Source: Diphasiastrum complanatum (Eukaryota; Streptophyta; Lycopodiopsida; Lycopodiales; Lycopodiaceae). Taken from it: a stretch of DNA of 58,000 nucleotides. Shown here in pieces: positions 9,645-20,109 of this stretch; position 1 is the stretch's first letter, and each line of letters opens with the position of its first letter. Both the position numbers and the translations under genes were made by a program. The stretch covers positions 24,370,693 to 24,428,692 of the forward strand of contig CM055112.1 in NCBI GenBank assembly GCA_029204225.1, given 5' to 3'. The notes under the pieces were generated by a model that searched no databases, was not told the origin of the DNA, and worked only from the letters and a program-made list of their open reading frames with translations.

Positions 9645-12600
9645 ATGGTGCATTCCAACCTTGCCGATCTGTGGGACGAGGTCGCCTTAAAGGCCACCTA
9701 CTCAGGCGCACGCGCCAATGATGGTGGCACATTGAATGCTGCCCCCTGTGCCAGCATGTCTGTTCCCATCAGGCAAAGACTTCTGGATACCTACGGGCCA
9801 CGTCTTGTGGCGGGGGAGAACACCATTTCGGAGGGTGTTCTTCGGTTTTGCACCGCCCCTTACGTGCTTGACCCCGAGTTGCTGCCTGCTTTGCTGGCAC
9901 GCACGAGGAGAGGGAGTGCATCCTCGTCCTCGTCCATTCCCTTTGCCCCTCATCCGCCTCAGACAGTTCCGCCTCACGCACCCCCATCTGCACCCATTCC
10001 GGTGGATCCCGTCCCATCGCGTCCGCTAGTTGCCACTGCGGTTCCACCACCACCTATTGTTGCTCACACTCCCCCAGTTTACGACTTTCTCATGGACTCT
10101 CCGCCACCCGAGCAGGAGCAGGCCCCGGATGCCAGTGACGAGGCCTTCGAGGATGTTGAGGAGATCCCTTCCTCCCTCCCTTCACATCCGGATGACCTCC
10201 CTAGCCAGCAGTTTTCGTATCCCGTGCCAGATGTTCCCCCTCCACCAGTGTACACCACTTATGCTGCTGCACCCATCCCGACCAGTGCATCCCACTCTCC
10301 CCATTCCACGTCTACAGCTGATGCATCCACCAGTGCCCAGCTTATCGCGTCATCATCCATTCCCGTCACGTTTGGTACACCGTGCTGGAGGTCCGCAACC
10401 CATTGCCCAGCTGGGAGAGTTCTTAGGCAGCAGAACATTCACAGCGCGCATCAACCGCACATGGATAGAGAGGACACATAGGCCATGGCCAATCTTATTT
10501 ATGAACTGAACCTTCCATTTGCCATCACCAACTCTGAACCCTTCAGAAAGGCCTTCCGCCTTGCACAGTCTGTCAGCCCTAGCTAGAGAGTCCCTAATTC
10601 AAAGGTTGTCCGTACACACATGCTGAGGGATAGGGTCAAGCCATTGTGTAGAGAGATGGAGCCTCTACGTCGGTACTGGGCCACTTACGGTTGCAGCATC
10701 ATGTCCGATGGTTGGACTAACGTCAGGAGGAGGCCGATCCTCAAGATATCGGTCTCCAGCTGCATGGGCACACAGTTTTTGAGGGCAGTGGATTGCAGTA
10801 GGGGGGGAGAGTCATATCTGCAGAGCTCATGTTTGATGTCATCAGGTCTTCCATCCTGTCCATAGGCCCACATGTCGTCACGGTAGTGACGGACAATGCC
10901 ACGAACTGCATTCAGATGGGTGTACTGCTAGAGGCCGAGTTCCCTCACATTGTTCGTACCCCCTGTGCAGCGCACGGCATAGACCTTCTGATGGGGGACA
11001 TAGGTGCACTTCCCTGGGTTAGAGCCATCGTCCGTGAGGCCCTCTTCCTGGTGACAAACGTCACCAGGAAGAGGCGTGTTCATGCCATGTTCCGGGTGTT
11101 CAGCCAGTTGGACCTCAAGAAGCCAGCCCCCACACGCTTTGCATTTGACTTGGTGGTCATCGACCGTTTGATCAGGTGCAGGGCACAGCTTGTACAGATG
11201 GTTGCTAGTGATCTTTGGTGTGCCAGTACGTTTCAGCACACTGAGGATGGGGAGCACTTTTCTTCCACGGTGAGGGGAGACCAGTTTTGGAGGGATGCAC
11301 AAACAACGTCAGGACTGCTTCGACCACTCTACATTGTGCTCCGCATGGCTGACAGCGAGTGGTCGACACTTGGACTAGTATATGAGCTCATGGACCGGAT
11401 CGGACAGTTCCTGCAGCTGCCCATCCTGCAGCCAGAGAGGTAAGCGGTACAATAATGTAATTGGTCTTTATCTTTTCAGTGGTTGCTAGCTTGTTTTTCA
11501 GTCAATGTTACATTTTTACGTAATGCCCAGGTTTTAACATGCCTCTCACCTGCAGGATGACCGAGCTGAAGTTCATCTGGGAGACGCGGTGGAACTACTT
11601 CCACAGGAGTATCCGCAACGTTGCACACATGCTGCATCCCCTCTTCCTCTCTCCAACACAGATCGCAGACAGGGAGCTCGAAGCCGATTGGCTTCAGTAC
11701 ATTCACAGAGTGGGTCCACACATAGGTTTGGATCCTATCAGGCTCATGGAGGAGCTCGCTGCATTTCGTTTCAGCATGGGCACGTTCGGCCACCCGGTTG
11801 ATCAGGATCCAGAGAGGAGGCAGCTTCCCATTACCTGGTGGACCATGTTCGGTAGCACATATCCATCTATACAGCGTCTTGCACTGCGTGTCCTTTCTCA
11901 GGTATGCATCTCATTTTATTCTCCATTGCTGTGTTTCGTTGACGTTCCACCCGTGCAAATGTGCTGAAGCATTTCAATGCACGTACCACAGGACTGCGCT
12001 GCCTCCGTGTGTGAGCGCAATTGGAGCACATGGGCACTCATTTACACGAGGAGAAAAAACAGGCTGTCAGTGAGTCAGTTGGAGCGGTTGGTGTTCTGTA
12101 GCACCAACGCACGCCTCGCCAGGAGACTTGCGACCATTACGAGCGCATTGCAGGTGATTAGTTATTCTCCCGGAGCATGTTGGTTGACGACTTATGCATT
12201 GGTTTCGTTTCTTGATCAAATTCTCTCTGACATGCAAATTTTTAACCTTGCAGACGAAGATATCAGATTTGGAGCGCCAGGTTGACTTGCCTACGGACAG
12301 CACCCATCCCATGCCTGCAGATAACCTGGGCACACAGCTTATGGCAGAGAGAGAGAGAGGGAGCTTGCCGAGATGAGAGAGAGAGAGAGAGAGAGCTTGG
12401 GCTTGAGCACAGAGAGCCTCCATTGTACGAGGCAGATGAGCTAGTGTCAGAGGATGATCAGCATGAGGATGAGCCCGTTCGGGCTGTGTTCGCCAGATCA
12501 GAGAGGGATGAGGCATATGATATAGGTGTTGGGCACACGCCTAGAGCAGGGGTCACAGGTGCATCACGTGGTAGAGGTGGGTCACATACCACTGATTATA

Positions 12601-13246
12601 CCGGGGAGACAGGCAGGGCACACAGGGGGGGCCAGTGGCATACCTTCTTATGTTGATATGAGGGAGGAGGCTCTTGATAGGGGGCAGAGTGATTTGGGCT
12701 TACCTTCCGCAGCTGCTTGGATGCGTGCATCACAGAGTCAGGCATTTCTACGACAGCACACCAGAGGAGTCACCAGATGACTTTGATTGTACCGATTGGG
12801 AGGCCATGCAGGGTCCGCAACATGCACAGGATGAGGCACAGGATGATCCAGAGGATGGTGCACATGATGAGTCCCAGAGCCCAGAGCTAGCCAGCATGCC
12901 CTACACAGAGTCTCAGCCAGAGCAGCTACACGAGGTGCCTGCAGTTCCTCCAGTTCCTCAGAGGGTGTACGTGCGCCGCACAGCACCTCCAGTGCCACCG
13001 ATGCCATTGAGGCCTGCAGCCCCTCCATCGCCATCCACTTTTGCAGCACCAGGTCTCCATGGCAGGCCACCATCTGTGCCCAGATTTTCTCTTGCAGCGC
13101 CCACATCCACAGTAGCTCCTCCAGTGACAGCACCCACGGCACATCCTCCTTCCTTGGCAGCACCCACGACATCGGCTCCTCCTTTGGCAGCACCCAGCCT
13201 CTCACAATGCCTCTTGATGATACCTGTCACTGGCTCTCTCTCATAG
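9645..13246 (+). pseudogene. hAT transposase of E2, lacking the BED finger
   Basis: Same gene as in E1 and E3. Exons 9645-11439, 11556-11901 (346 nt), 11992-12153 (162 nt) and 12254 onward match the other copies in length. The N-terminus reads MVHSNLADLWDEV and then jumps to ALKATYSGARANDG: about 90 bases encoding the whole zinc finger are deleted in frame. DUF659 (SDGWT, VVTDN, CAAHGID) and hATC (CERNWS) remain. Breaks: TAG at 10479 where E3 has CAG; TAG at about 10588 where E3 has TGG; a G-run frameshift near 10802; two extra bases in the GA tract near 12346; loss of about 90 bases in the acidic region near 12887. The frame ends at about 13246 in sequence belonging to the opposing gene's leader, after the tail was deleted. 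Confidence 0.88.
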
Positions 13247-13660
13247 CCTCTCACAATGCCGCCCATAGCCTCTCTCTCACAGCCTCTCACTGGCTCTCTC
13301 ACTGCCTCGTGAGTGCCTATTTAACCCCACAGCGTTTCTCCATTTGCAGTTGTTGATGATCCCATGTTCTACTGTACCTGCCCCATGTATTGCTCCCCCA
13401 CATGCTGCACTCCGATTGGGTCCGTGGTCTGCTCCTCCACAGTGCCCATGTGACGGTGTACCTGTCCGGATTTGCTGCTCCCCACATGTTGCACTCCGAT
13501 TGGGTCCGTGGTCTGCTCCCCCACAGTGCCCATGTGACGGTGTACCTGTCCGGATTTGCTGCCCCCCCACATGCTGCACTCCCATTGACCACAAGGTCTG
13601 GTCTCCCACAGTGCCCCCAATACAGTCCCCCTGTACAGTAACATCTTTTTTCTAAACCCT
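13199..13660 (-). promoter_or_regulatory. Orphan promoter of the accessory gene in E2, with CCAAT tandem repeats
   Basis: Read on the minus strand: 84-bp repeats, two good copies and a worn third, each with CACATGGGCACTGTGG and CCAATCGG. CCAAT boxes pair with ATTGG at 13415-13419 and 13499-13503. Then comes a TATA-like GGGGTTAAATAGGCACTCA (around 13311-13328), nearly the same as the E3 promoter, and a leader rich in GTGAGAG. No gene body follows: the leader runs straight into the truncated transposase tail. AAACCCTAA (a telo-box) lies at about 13654-13662. Confidence 0.75.
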
Positions 13661-13809
13661 AACCCTTTTTTTTCCTGAATTTTTTACCCTGTATTAGCCT
13701 GTTAAAAGGGTTTTTTATTAAAAAATAATAATAATAATAATAAAATATTATTTTTGTGGTGCCGCCCCGGTACCGCTGGTCTGAGGGCAGCACCATAACG
13801 GCGGTTCCA

Positions 13810-13837
13810 CCATTATGGTACCGCGGTACCATAATGG
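13810..13837. repeat. Perfect 28-bp palindrome in the right end of E2
   Basis: The half-site is CCATTATGGTACCG. With mismatches the symmetry extends to about 44 bases. E3 has the related palindrome ATGGTACCGCGGTACCAT near 19993-20010, with a partial second copy beside it. Confidence 0.9.
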
Positions 13838-13855
13838 CGGTACCACGTGCCACTA

Positions 13856-13857
<2 letters not shown>

Positions 13858-13887
<30 letters not shown>
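13858..13887. repeat. (AT)n linker between hAT elements E2 and E3
   Basis: 30 bases of AT repeat between CTATG (end of E2) and CATAG (end of E3), the same architecture as the E1/E2 junction. Confidence 0.95.
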
Positions 13888-13889
<2 letters not shown>

Positions 13890-14107
13890 TAGTACCTCAT
13901 GGTACCACTGGTACCATATCAGTGGTACCGCCGGTACGGTACCGCCCTGGGATCCGCGGTACCATTTTTAATATTTTTTTTATTTTTTTAATATATTTAA
14001 TAAATTTTTTTTGTCTACTACTTACCAAAAAAGGACAAAAAAATGGAAAAAAAAAGGAGTACTGGGTGTAAAAAAAAAGGGTACAGTACATGGTGCAGGG
14101 GACTGGT

Positions 14108-14345
14108 GCAGTGGCACATGGGCACTGTGGGTGAGCAGACCATGGGGCCAATGGGAGACCAACACAGGGGGGGAGCATCACATGGGGGCAGGTACAGAGG
14201 CACATGGGCACTGTGGGTGAGCAGACCATGGGGCCAATGGGAGACCAACACATGGGGGGAGCATCACATGGGGGCAGGTACAGAGGCACATGGATGGATG
14301 ATGGGGATCCACATGGCCGATCAGGCTGTGTGGGGATAAATAGGC
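14108..14345 (+). promoter_or_regulatory. Accessory-gene promoter of E3: 86-bp tandem repeats with CCAAT boxes and TATA
   Basis: About two copies of an 86-bp unit containing GCACATGGGCACTGTGG, GAGCAGACCATGGGGCCAAT and GGGGGAGCATCACATGGGGG. CCAAT boxes lie at 14148-14152 and 14234-14238. A TATA-like GATAAATAGG follows at 14335-14344, about 100 bases after the last CCAAT. The block GGGGATAAATAGGCACTCA is nearly the same in E2, so this core is conserved although the repeats have diverged. A start site near 14370 and a leader of about 145 bases rich in GTGAGAG are inferred. Confidence 0.7.
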
Positions 14346-14515
14346 ACTCACAATGCCATTGTGGTTGGCATTTTCAGAGGCTGTGAGAGAGCTAGTGATA
14401 GACAGTGAGAGAGCAAGCGAGAGCCGGTGACAGGCTGTGAGAGGCTGTTTGAGAGCCAGGGTGCTGTGAGAGGGTGTTCAAGGACCAGGGTGCTGTGAGG
14501 AGAAGGTCGATCGAG

Positions 14516-14866
14516 ATGGCAGAGCACATACCACCGAAACCCGAGGGCGAAGCTAGGAGGAAGCTTGAGGAAGATATCTGAAGGCACAACGAGAGACATC
14601 GGAAGCAAGAGGCAGATATTCGAGAGATGTTGCGACAGACTCGACAGAGAAATCCGGAACCGGAGCCACCCGCCCCCGCTGTGGATCCTGTCCCCGCTGT
14701 CCAGCTAGATCTGGATGAGCAGATCGGAATGAATTTCACACGACGGCAGCTGATCATGGTCAGGGAAAGGGCGGCCAGACGTCGGGCTCGGGCTAACCGG
14801 GAGGCAGAGCAAGAGCGACAAAACAATGCACCAGACGAGGGCGAGGAGTCAGTGGAGGATCAGTGA
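14516..14866 (+). pseudogene. Accessory gene of E3: small charged, probably coiled-coil protein (one internal stop)
   Basis: 117-codon frame from the first ATG after the promoter to TGA at 14864, with a single in-frame TGA at 14579-14581. The product starts MAEHIPPKPEGEARRKLEED. After the stop it continues with a basic/acidic heptad-like stretch (RHNERHRKQEADIREMLRQ), a Pro-rich hinge, then FTRRQLIMVRERAARRRARA and an acidic end (DEGEESVEDQ). No domain is recognised. The internal TGA fits a CGA to TGA change, so the gene may have been lost only recently, or the ATG at 14627 could be used instead. Its place opposite the transposase suggests a second transposition protein, comparable in position to the second proteins of En/Spm or Mutator elements; that role is inference. 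Confidence 0.6.
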
Positions 14867-15346
14867 GGGATGTTTAGAATAGATAAGGTCCAGCCGTATG
14901 TGGCGGACTGTTGCTATGTAGTTTTCGGCAGTTTATGGTGCAGCAAATAACTAGATGGCTGCTTAAAAAAATGACAGTATATGTGATGTTATCTTGATAC
15001 AACAGTTGAATATATACATAGTTGTTTTTTGTGCAACGCGAGCCTGGTCATGTAAGATGCAATGTCTGTAATTTTTTTAAATGCAGATGTATTACATGTG
15101 TTTATGAAATGTCGTTTGGGGTGTAGGGGTGATTGTTGTGCTCATGATGTAGGTGCATATATGTGAAGCTAGCATTCACTTCAAACGAAATTAAATGAAA
15201 ATAGGATTCACACACGCACATAGAATTCGACATAAAATAAAGCATCACATGTACAGAGCGACATACGCACAATGTGCAGCAAATAATGTAGGCCAAACAC
15301 TGTATATAATGTGAAAAATCATCTAAGTACAATGGTAGACCGTCTG
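14867..15346. other. Convergent 3' untranslated zone of the two E3 genes
   Basis: AT-rich, no open frame with family features. The stop of the small gene (14866) and the stop of the opposing transposase (15347) are 480 bases apart, so transcripts from the two genes could overlap here. Confidence 0.6.
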
Positions 15347-18300
15347 CTAGAGACAAACTACTGAAACTAAAACAACAGAGCCACAATCAATGCTCTGGCT
15401 CTGCCTCAAACGAATGCTCTGGAGACAACTCAGGGCCCCGAGCTGACTCTTGCAGCCGATATCTCTGCCTGTCTGGAACTGGCATGGGCTGTGTATCCCA
15501 GGGGAACACTCGTCATCCTCATCCTCCCAATCAGCCTCCGCATTAGCCCCCAAGCAAGCCAAACCAACAACACCTGCTCCAACTAGCTGTGATACTGCAC
15601 CTCTACCTGTACCTGGAGCCCTGCGTGGTCGTCCTCTCCTCCCTGGCAGTTTCTGTGCCTTGCCTTTCTTGTTCGGTGCACCCTTGGGCCTTCCTGGTCT
15701 CTTGCGCACAAGAGGAGCTGTCAATGCCTCGTCACCCCCATGCAAATCACCTGGCTGGCTAGGCTGGGCCCAAGCTGAGGCCGGCTGGGATAGGGAAGCA
15801 AAAGAAGGAACTCCCTGTGCAACTGAGCGAGGAGGATAAGCTCGTGGAGTGTGTGCTCGTGGGGCTGCTGCAGGTGGAGGAACTGGACGCGAGTACAGTG
15901 GCGATATGTACTGAAAGGGGCACTATGGTGGCCGGTACTGGTACATCCTGGGTGCTGCCAAAGGAGGAGGATGTGACGTGGGTGCTGCCACCGGAGGAGC
16001 CACTGTGGATGTGGGCACTGCAAGAGAAAACCTGGGCACAGATGGTGGCCTGCCATGGAGACCTGGTGCTGCAGAAGTGGACGGCGATGGAGGGGCTGCA
16101 GGCCTAAATGGCATCGGTGGCACTGGAGGAGCTATGCGACGCACATACACCCTCTGAGGAGCGGGAGGAACTGTAGGCACCTCATGCGGCTGCTCTGGCT
16201 GGGACTCTGTGCATGGCATGTTGGCAAGAGATGATGGGGGCGCCCTGACACTCGGCATCTGCTGGGCCTCTGAATCCAATGTGGCAACCAAGTCGGCCAG
16301 CTGGGCATGTGAATACAAATGCTCTGGGCTCTTGGACTCATCCTGTGCACCAGCCTCTAAATTATCCTGTGCACCAACCTCTGAATCATCCTGTGCACCA
16401 ACCCCTGAATCAACCCAAGCCTCATCTCATGCCTCATCATGTGCACCCTGTAGACCCTGCATGGCCTCCCAATCTGTGCAATGAAAGTCATCAGGTGCCT
16501 CCTCTGGTGTGTTGTCGTAGTAACGGCCATGACTCTGTGCTGCACGCATCCAAACATCTGCGGGACCAGCATCTAAACCACTCTGCCCTCTATCAAGAGC
16601 CTCCTCCATCATGTCGACATAGGTAGGTATGCCACTGGCCCCCCCTGTGTGCCCTGCCTGTCTGCCGGTATAACCTGTGCCATGTGTCCCACCTCTGCCA
16701 CGTGATGCACCTGTGACCCCTGCCCGTGGCGTGTGCCCTGCACCTGTATAATCTGCCTCATCCCTCTCTGGTCTGGCAAACACAACCCAAATGGGCTCAT
16801 CCTCATCATGCTCATCCTCTGACACTGGCTCATCTACCTCATACAATGGGGGCTCTCTGTGCTCAAGCCCAAGCTCTCTCTCTCTCATCTCGGCAAGCTC
16901 CCTCTCTCTCTCTGCCATCAACTGTGTGCCCAGGTCATCTGCAGGCATGGGATGGGTGTTGTCCGTAGGCAAGTCAACCTGGCGCTCCAAATCTGATATC
17001 TTCGTCTGCAAGGTTTAAAATTTGCATGTCAGAGAGACAACTTTATCAAGAAATGAAACCAACATACCAGGAGTCAACCAACATGCTATGAAAGATTAGC
17101 TTATCACCTGCAATGCGCTCGTAATGGTCGGAAGTCTCCTGGCGAGACGTGCGTTGGTGCTACAGAACACCAACCGCTCCAACTGACTCACTGACAACCG
17201 GTTTCTTCTCCTCGTGTGAATGAGTGCCCATGTGCTCCAATTACGCTCACACACGGAGGCGGCACAGTCCTGTGGTGCGTGCATTGAAATACTTCAGCAC
17301 ATTGTGGCAGAGGTGGAACTTCAACGAAACACAAAAATGGAGGATAAAATGAGATGCATACCTGAGAAAGGACACGCAATGCAAGACGCTGTATAGATGG
17401 GTATGTGCTACCGAACATGGTCCACCAGGTAATGGGTAGTTGCCTCCTCTCTGGATCCTGGGTAGCCGGGTGTCCAAATGTGCCCATGCCGAAACGAAAT
17501 GCAGCGAGCTCCTCCATGAGCCTGCTAGGATCCAAACCTATGTGTGGACCCACCCCGTGAATGTACTGAAGCCAATCGGCCTCGAGCTCCCTATCTGCGA
17601 TTTGTGTCGGAGAGAGGAAGAGGGGATGCAGCATGTGTGCAACGTTGTGGATACTCCTGTGGAAGTAGTTCCATCGCATCTCCCATATGAACTTCAGCTC
17701 TGTCATCCTGCAGGAGAGGGGCATGTGGTTTAGGGCATACTAACTTAACATTGACAGAAAAACAAACTAGCAAGTACTGAAAAGATAAAGGTCAATTACA
17801 ACACTGTACCGCTTACCTCTCTGGCTACAAGATGGGCAGCTGCAGGAACTGTCCAATCCGGTCCATGAGCTCGTACACCAGTCCAAGTGTCGACCCCTCG
17901 CTGTCAGCCATGCGGAGCACAATGTAGAGTGGTCGAAGCAGTCCTGACAATGTTTGTGCATCCCTCCAGAACTGGTCTCCCCTCACCGTGGAAGAAAAGT
18001 GCTCCCCATCCTCAGTGTGCGGAAACGTACTGGCACCCCAAAGATCACTGGCAACCATCTGTAGAAGCTGGGCCCTGCACCTGATCAAACGGTCGATGAC
18101 CACCAAGTCGAATGCAAAGCGTGTGGGGGCTGGCTTACGGAGGTCCAAATGGCTGAACACCCGGAACATGGCAAGAACACGCCTCTTTCTGGTGACAAAA
18201 GTCACCAGGAAGAGGGCCTCCCGGACGATGGCTCTAACCCAGGGAAGTGCTCCAATGTCCCCCATCAGAAGGTCTATGCCGTGGGCTGCATAGGGGGTAT

Positions 18301-19704
18301 GAACAATATGAGGGAACTCGGCCTCTAGCAGTACACCCATCTGAATGCAATTCATGACATTGTCCGTCACCACCATGGCGACATGCTGTGGGCCTATGGC
18401 TAGGATGGAAGACCTGATGACATCAAACATGAACTCTGCAGATATGACTCCCCCCTCCCCCCCTGCTGCAATCCACTGCCCTCAAAAATTGTGTGCCCGT
18501 GCAGCTGGAGACCAGTATGTTGAGGATCGGCCTCCTCTTGACATTAGTCCAGCCATCGGACATGATGCTGCAACCGTAAGTGGCCCAGTGCCGACGTAGA
18601 GGCTCCATCTCCCTAGACAAGGACTCAACCCTATCCCTCAGCATGTGTGTGCGGACAACCTCTGAAACTAGGGACTCTCCAGCTAGGGCTGACAGACTGT
18701 GCAAGGCGGAAGGCCCTTCTGAAGGGCTCAGAGTCGGTGATGGCAAAGGGCAGGTTCAGCTCGTAAATCAGACTAGCCACGGCCTGTGTGGCCTCTCTGT
18801 CCATGTGCGGCTGATGCACGCCGCGAATGGTCTGCTGCACAAGGGCTCTCCCTGGTGTGCGACGGGTGGTGGACCTCCAGCACGGTGCACCAACCGTGAC
18901 GGGAATGGACAATGACGCGACAGGCTGGGCATTGGTGGATGCATCGGCTGTAGACGTGGAATGGGGAGAGTGGGATGCACTGGCAGGGATGGGTGCAGCA
19001 GCATAGGTAGGGTGCAGTGGTGGAGGGGCAACATCTGGCATGGGGTACGAAAACTGCTGGCTGAGGAGGTCATCCGGATGGGAAGGGAAGGAAGAAGGGA
19101 TCTCTTCCACATCCTCGAAGGCCCGCCCAGTAGCATCCTGGGCCTGCTCGGGTGGCGGAGAGTCCATGAGAAAGTCGTAGACTGGTGGAGTGCGAGCAAC
19201 AGTGGGTGGTGGTGGAACCGCAGTGGCAACTGGCGGACGCGATGGGACGGGATCCACCGGAATCTGAGCAGATGGGGGTGCGTGAGGCAGAACTGTCTGA
19301 GGGGGATGAGGGGCAAAGGGACCGGAGGAGGATGCACTCCCTCTCCTCGTGCGTGCCAGCCAAGCAGGCAGCAACTCTGGAACAGCCACATAAGGAGCGG
19401 TGCAAAATCGGAGAATGCCCTCCGAAATGGTGTTCTCCCCTGCCACGAGCCGCGGCCCGTAGGTGTCCAGTAGTCGCTGCCTGTCGGGGACGGTCATGCT
19501 GCCACAAGGGGCAGCATTCAAGGTGGCACCATTTTTGGCGTGTGCACCGAGCAGATGGCCTTTAAGGCGAGTGAGGGATGCAGCAAACTCGACGAGACAG
19601 TATCGGCAGCGCACGATCTTCTGACCGGTCTTGTTGGCCTTGTCGGCAACCCGCCCGACAATGTCTACCTCGTCCCACAGACCGGAAAGGTCGGATTGCA
19701 CCAT
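15347..19704 (-). pseudogene. hAT transposase of E3 with C-terminal double AT-hook, near-complete
   Basis: Exons on the minus strand: 19704-17817, 17707-17362 (346 nt), 17269-17108 (162 nt) and 17005-15347, with GT-AG introns at the same places as E1 and E2; about 1350 residues. Domains: BED finger at residues 33-55 (C33, C36, H50, H55), Pro-rich linker, DUF659 with SDGWT, VVTDN and HGID, and hATC with WWTMFG and CERNWS. A long tail follows: RE-rich stretch, acidic SED repeats, RGRGG, Pro-rich region, then two AT-hooks (RKRPGRPKG and GRRGRPRR) and an acidic patch DWEDEDDE. Breaks: one extra T near 18668, a G-run shift near 18450, TAG at about 17825 (CAG in E1/E2), TGA at 16427 (CGA in E1) and TAG at 15923 (CAG in E1). 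The start Met at 19704 is shared with the other copies, although the frame is open 32 codons further up. Confidence 0.9.
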
Positions 19705-19989
19705 TGTGATGGAGAAAACTAAGGACAAAACGCTGGAAAAAAAACAGCAGGGTACACTGTGTGAGAGACGCTGAAAATGGACGAAGGCAGGTTCTTGCAA
19801 ATCAGATGCAAGGCAGGGCGGTCTGTTGGCGTAGGGCGACGCAAATCAGACGCAAGGCAGGGAAGGCAGGGCAGCAAAACCAATAGCGAAGGCAGGGCAA
19901 CGATGGCTGGAAAAAAATTGGGAGAGAAGAAGCGAGGGGGGCGGGTAGATTAGGTTTAAAAAAATTTGAAAAAATATTAAATATTAATT

Positions 19990-20090
19990 ATATTAATATA
20001 TTATGGTACCGCGGTACCATGATGGTACCGCGGTACCAGTACGGTCCCGCGGTACAGGGATCCGCGGTACCCAGTACCGCGGGACCTATG
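19990..20090. promoter_or_regulatory. Subterminal palindrome array, 5' end of E3
   Basis: About 100 bases composed largely of GGTACC, CCGCGG, GGATCC and GTACCGCGG motifs, ending GGGACCTATG. The same motifs occupy the ends of E1 (4825-4915, 9185-9225), E2 (9270-9335, 13757-13857) and the other end of E3 (13888-13966). Position and repetition fit transposase binding sites, a general feature of hAT subterminal regions. Confidence 0.7.
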
Positions 20091-20109
20091 ATATATATAT
20101 ATATATATA

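Larger units (their letters stand above)
9270..13857 (+). mobile_element. hAT transposon E2
   Basis: 4588 bases from CATAGATCCAGCGGTACT to GTGCCACTATG. The left subterminal zone is nearly the same as that of E1. The right subterminal zone includes a perfect 28-base palindrome. It carries a damaged transposase gene reading right and, at its right end, a leftward promoter that in E3 drives a second gene. The second gene body and the AT-hook end of the transposase are missing, joined at about 13198. E2 is therefore an internally deleted, non-autonomous copy. Confidence 0.88.
13888..20090 (-). mobile_element. hAT transposon E3, the most complete copy, two convergent genes
   Basis: 6203 bases from CATAGTACCTCATGGTACC to GGGACCTATG, flanked by (AT)n. 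Both ends carry dense GGTACC/CCGCGG/GGATCC palindromes. From the right end a four-exon transposase gene runs leftward (19704 to 15347). From the left end a tandem-repeat promoter and a small gene run rightward (14108 to 14866). The two converge on an AT-rich 3' zone (14867-15346). This arrangement explains the truncated structures of E1 and E2 and is probably the ancestral form. Confidence 0.88.

Noticed and set aside
13345-13620. Repeated Cys/His-containing frames in the E2 end (HAALRLGPWSAPPQCPCDGV repeats)
   Set aside because: The repetition is at DNA level and corresponds to the promoter tandem repeats of E3; a protein is not needed to explain it.
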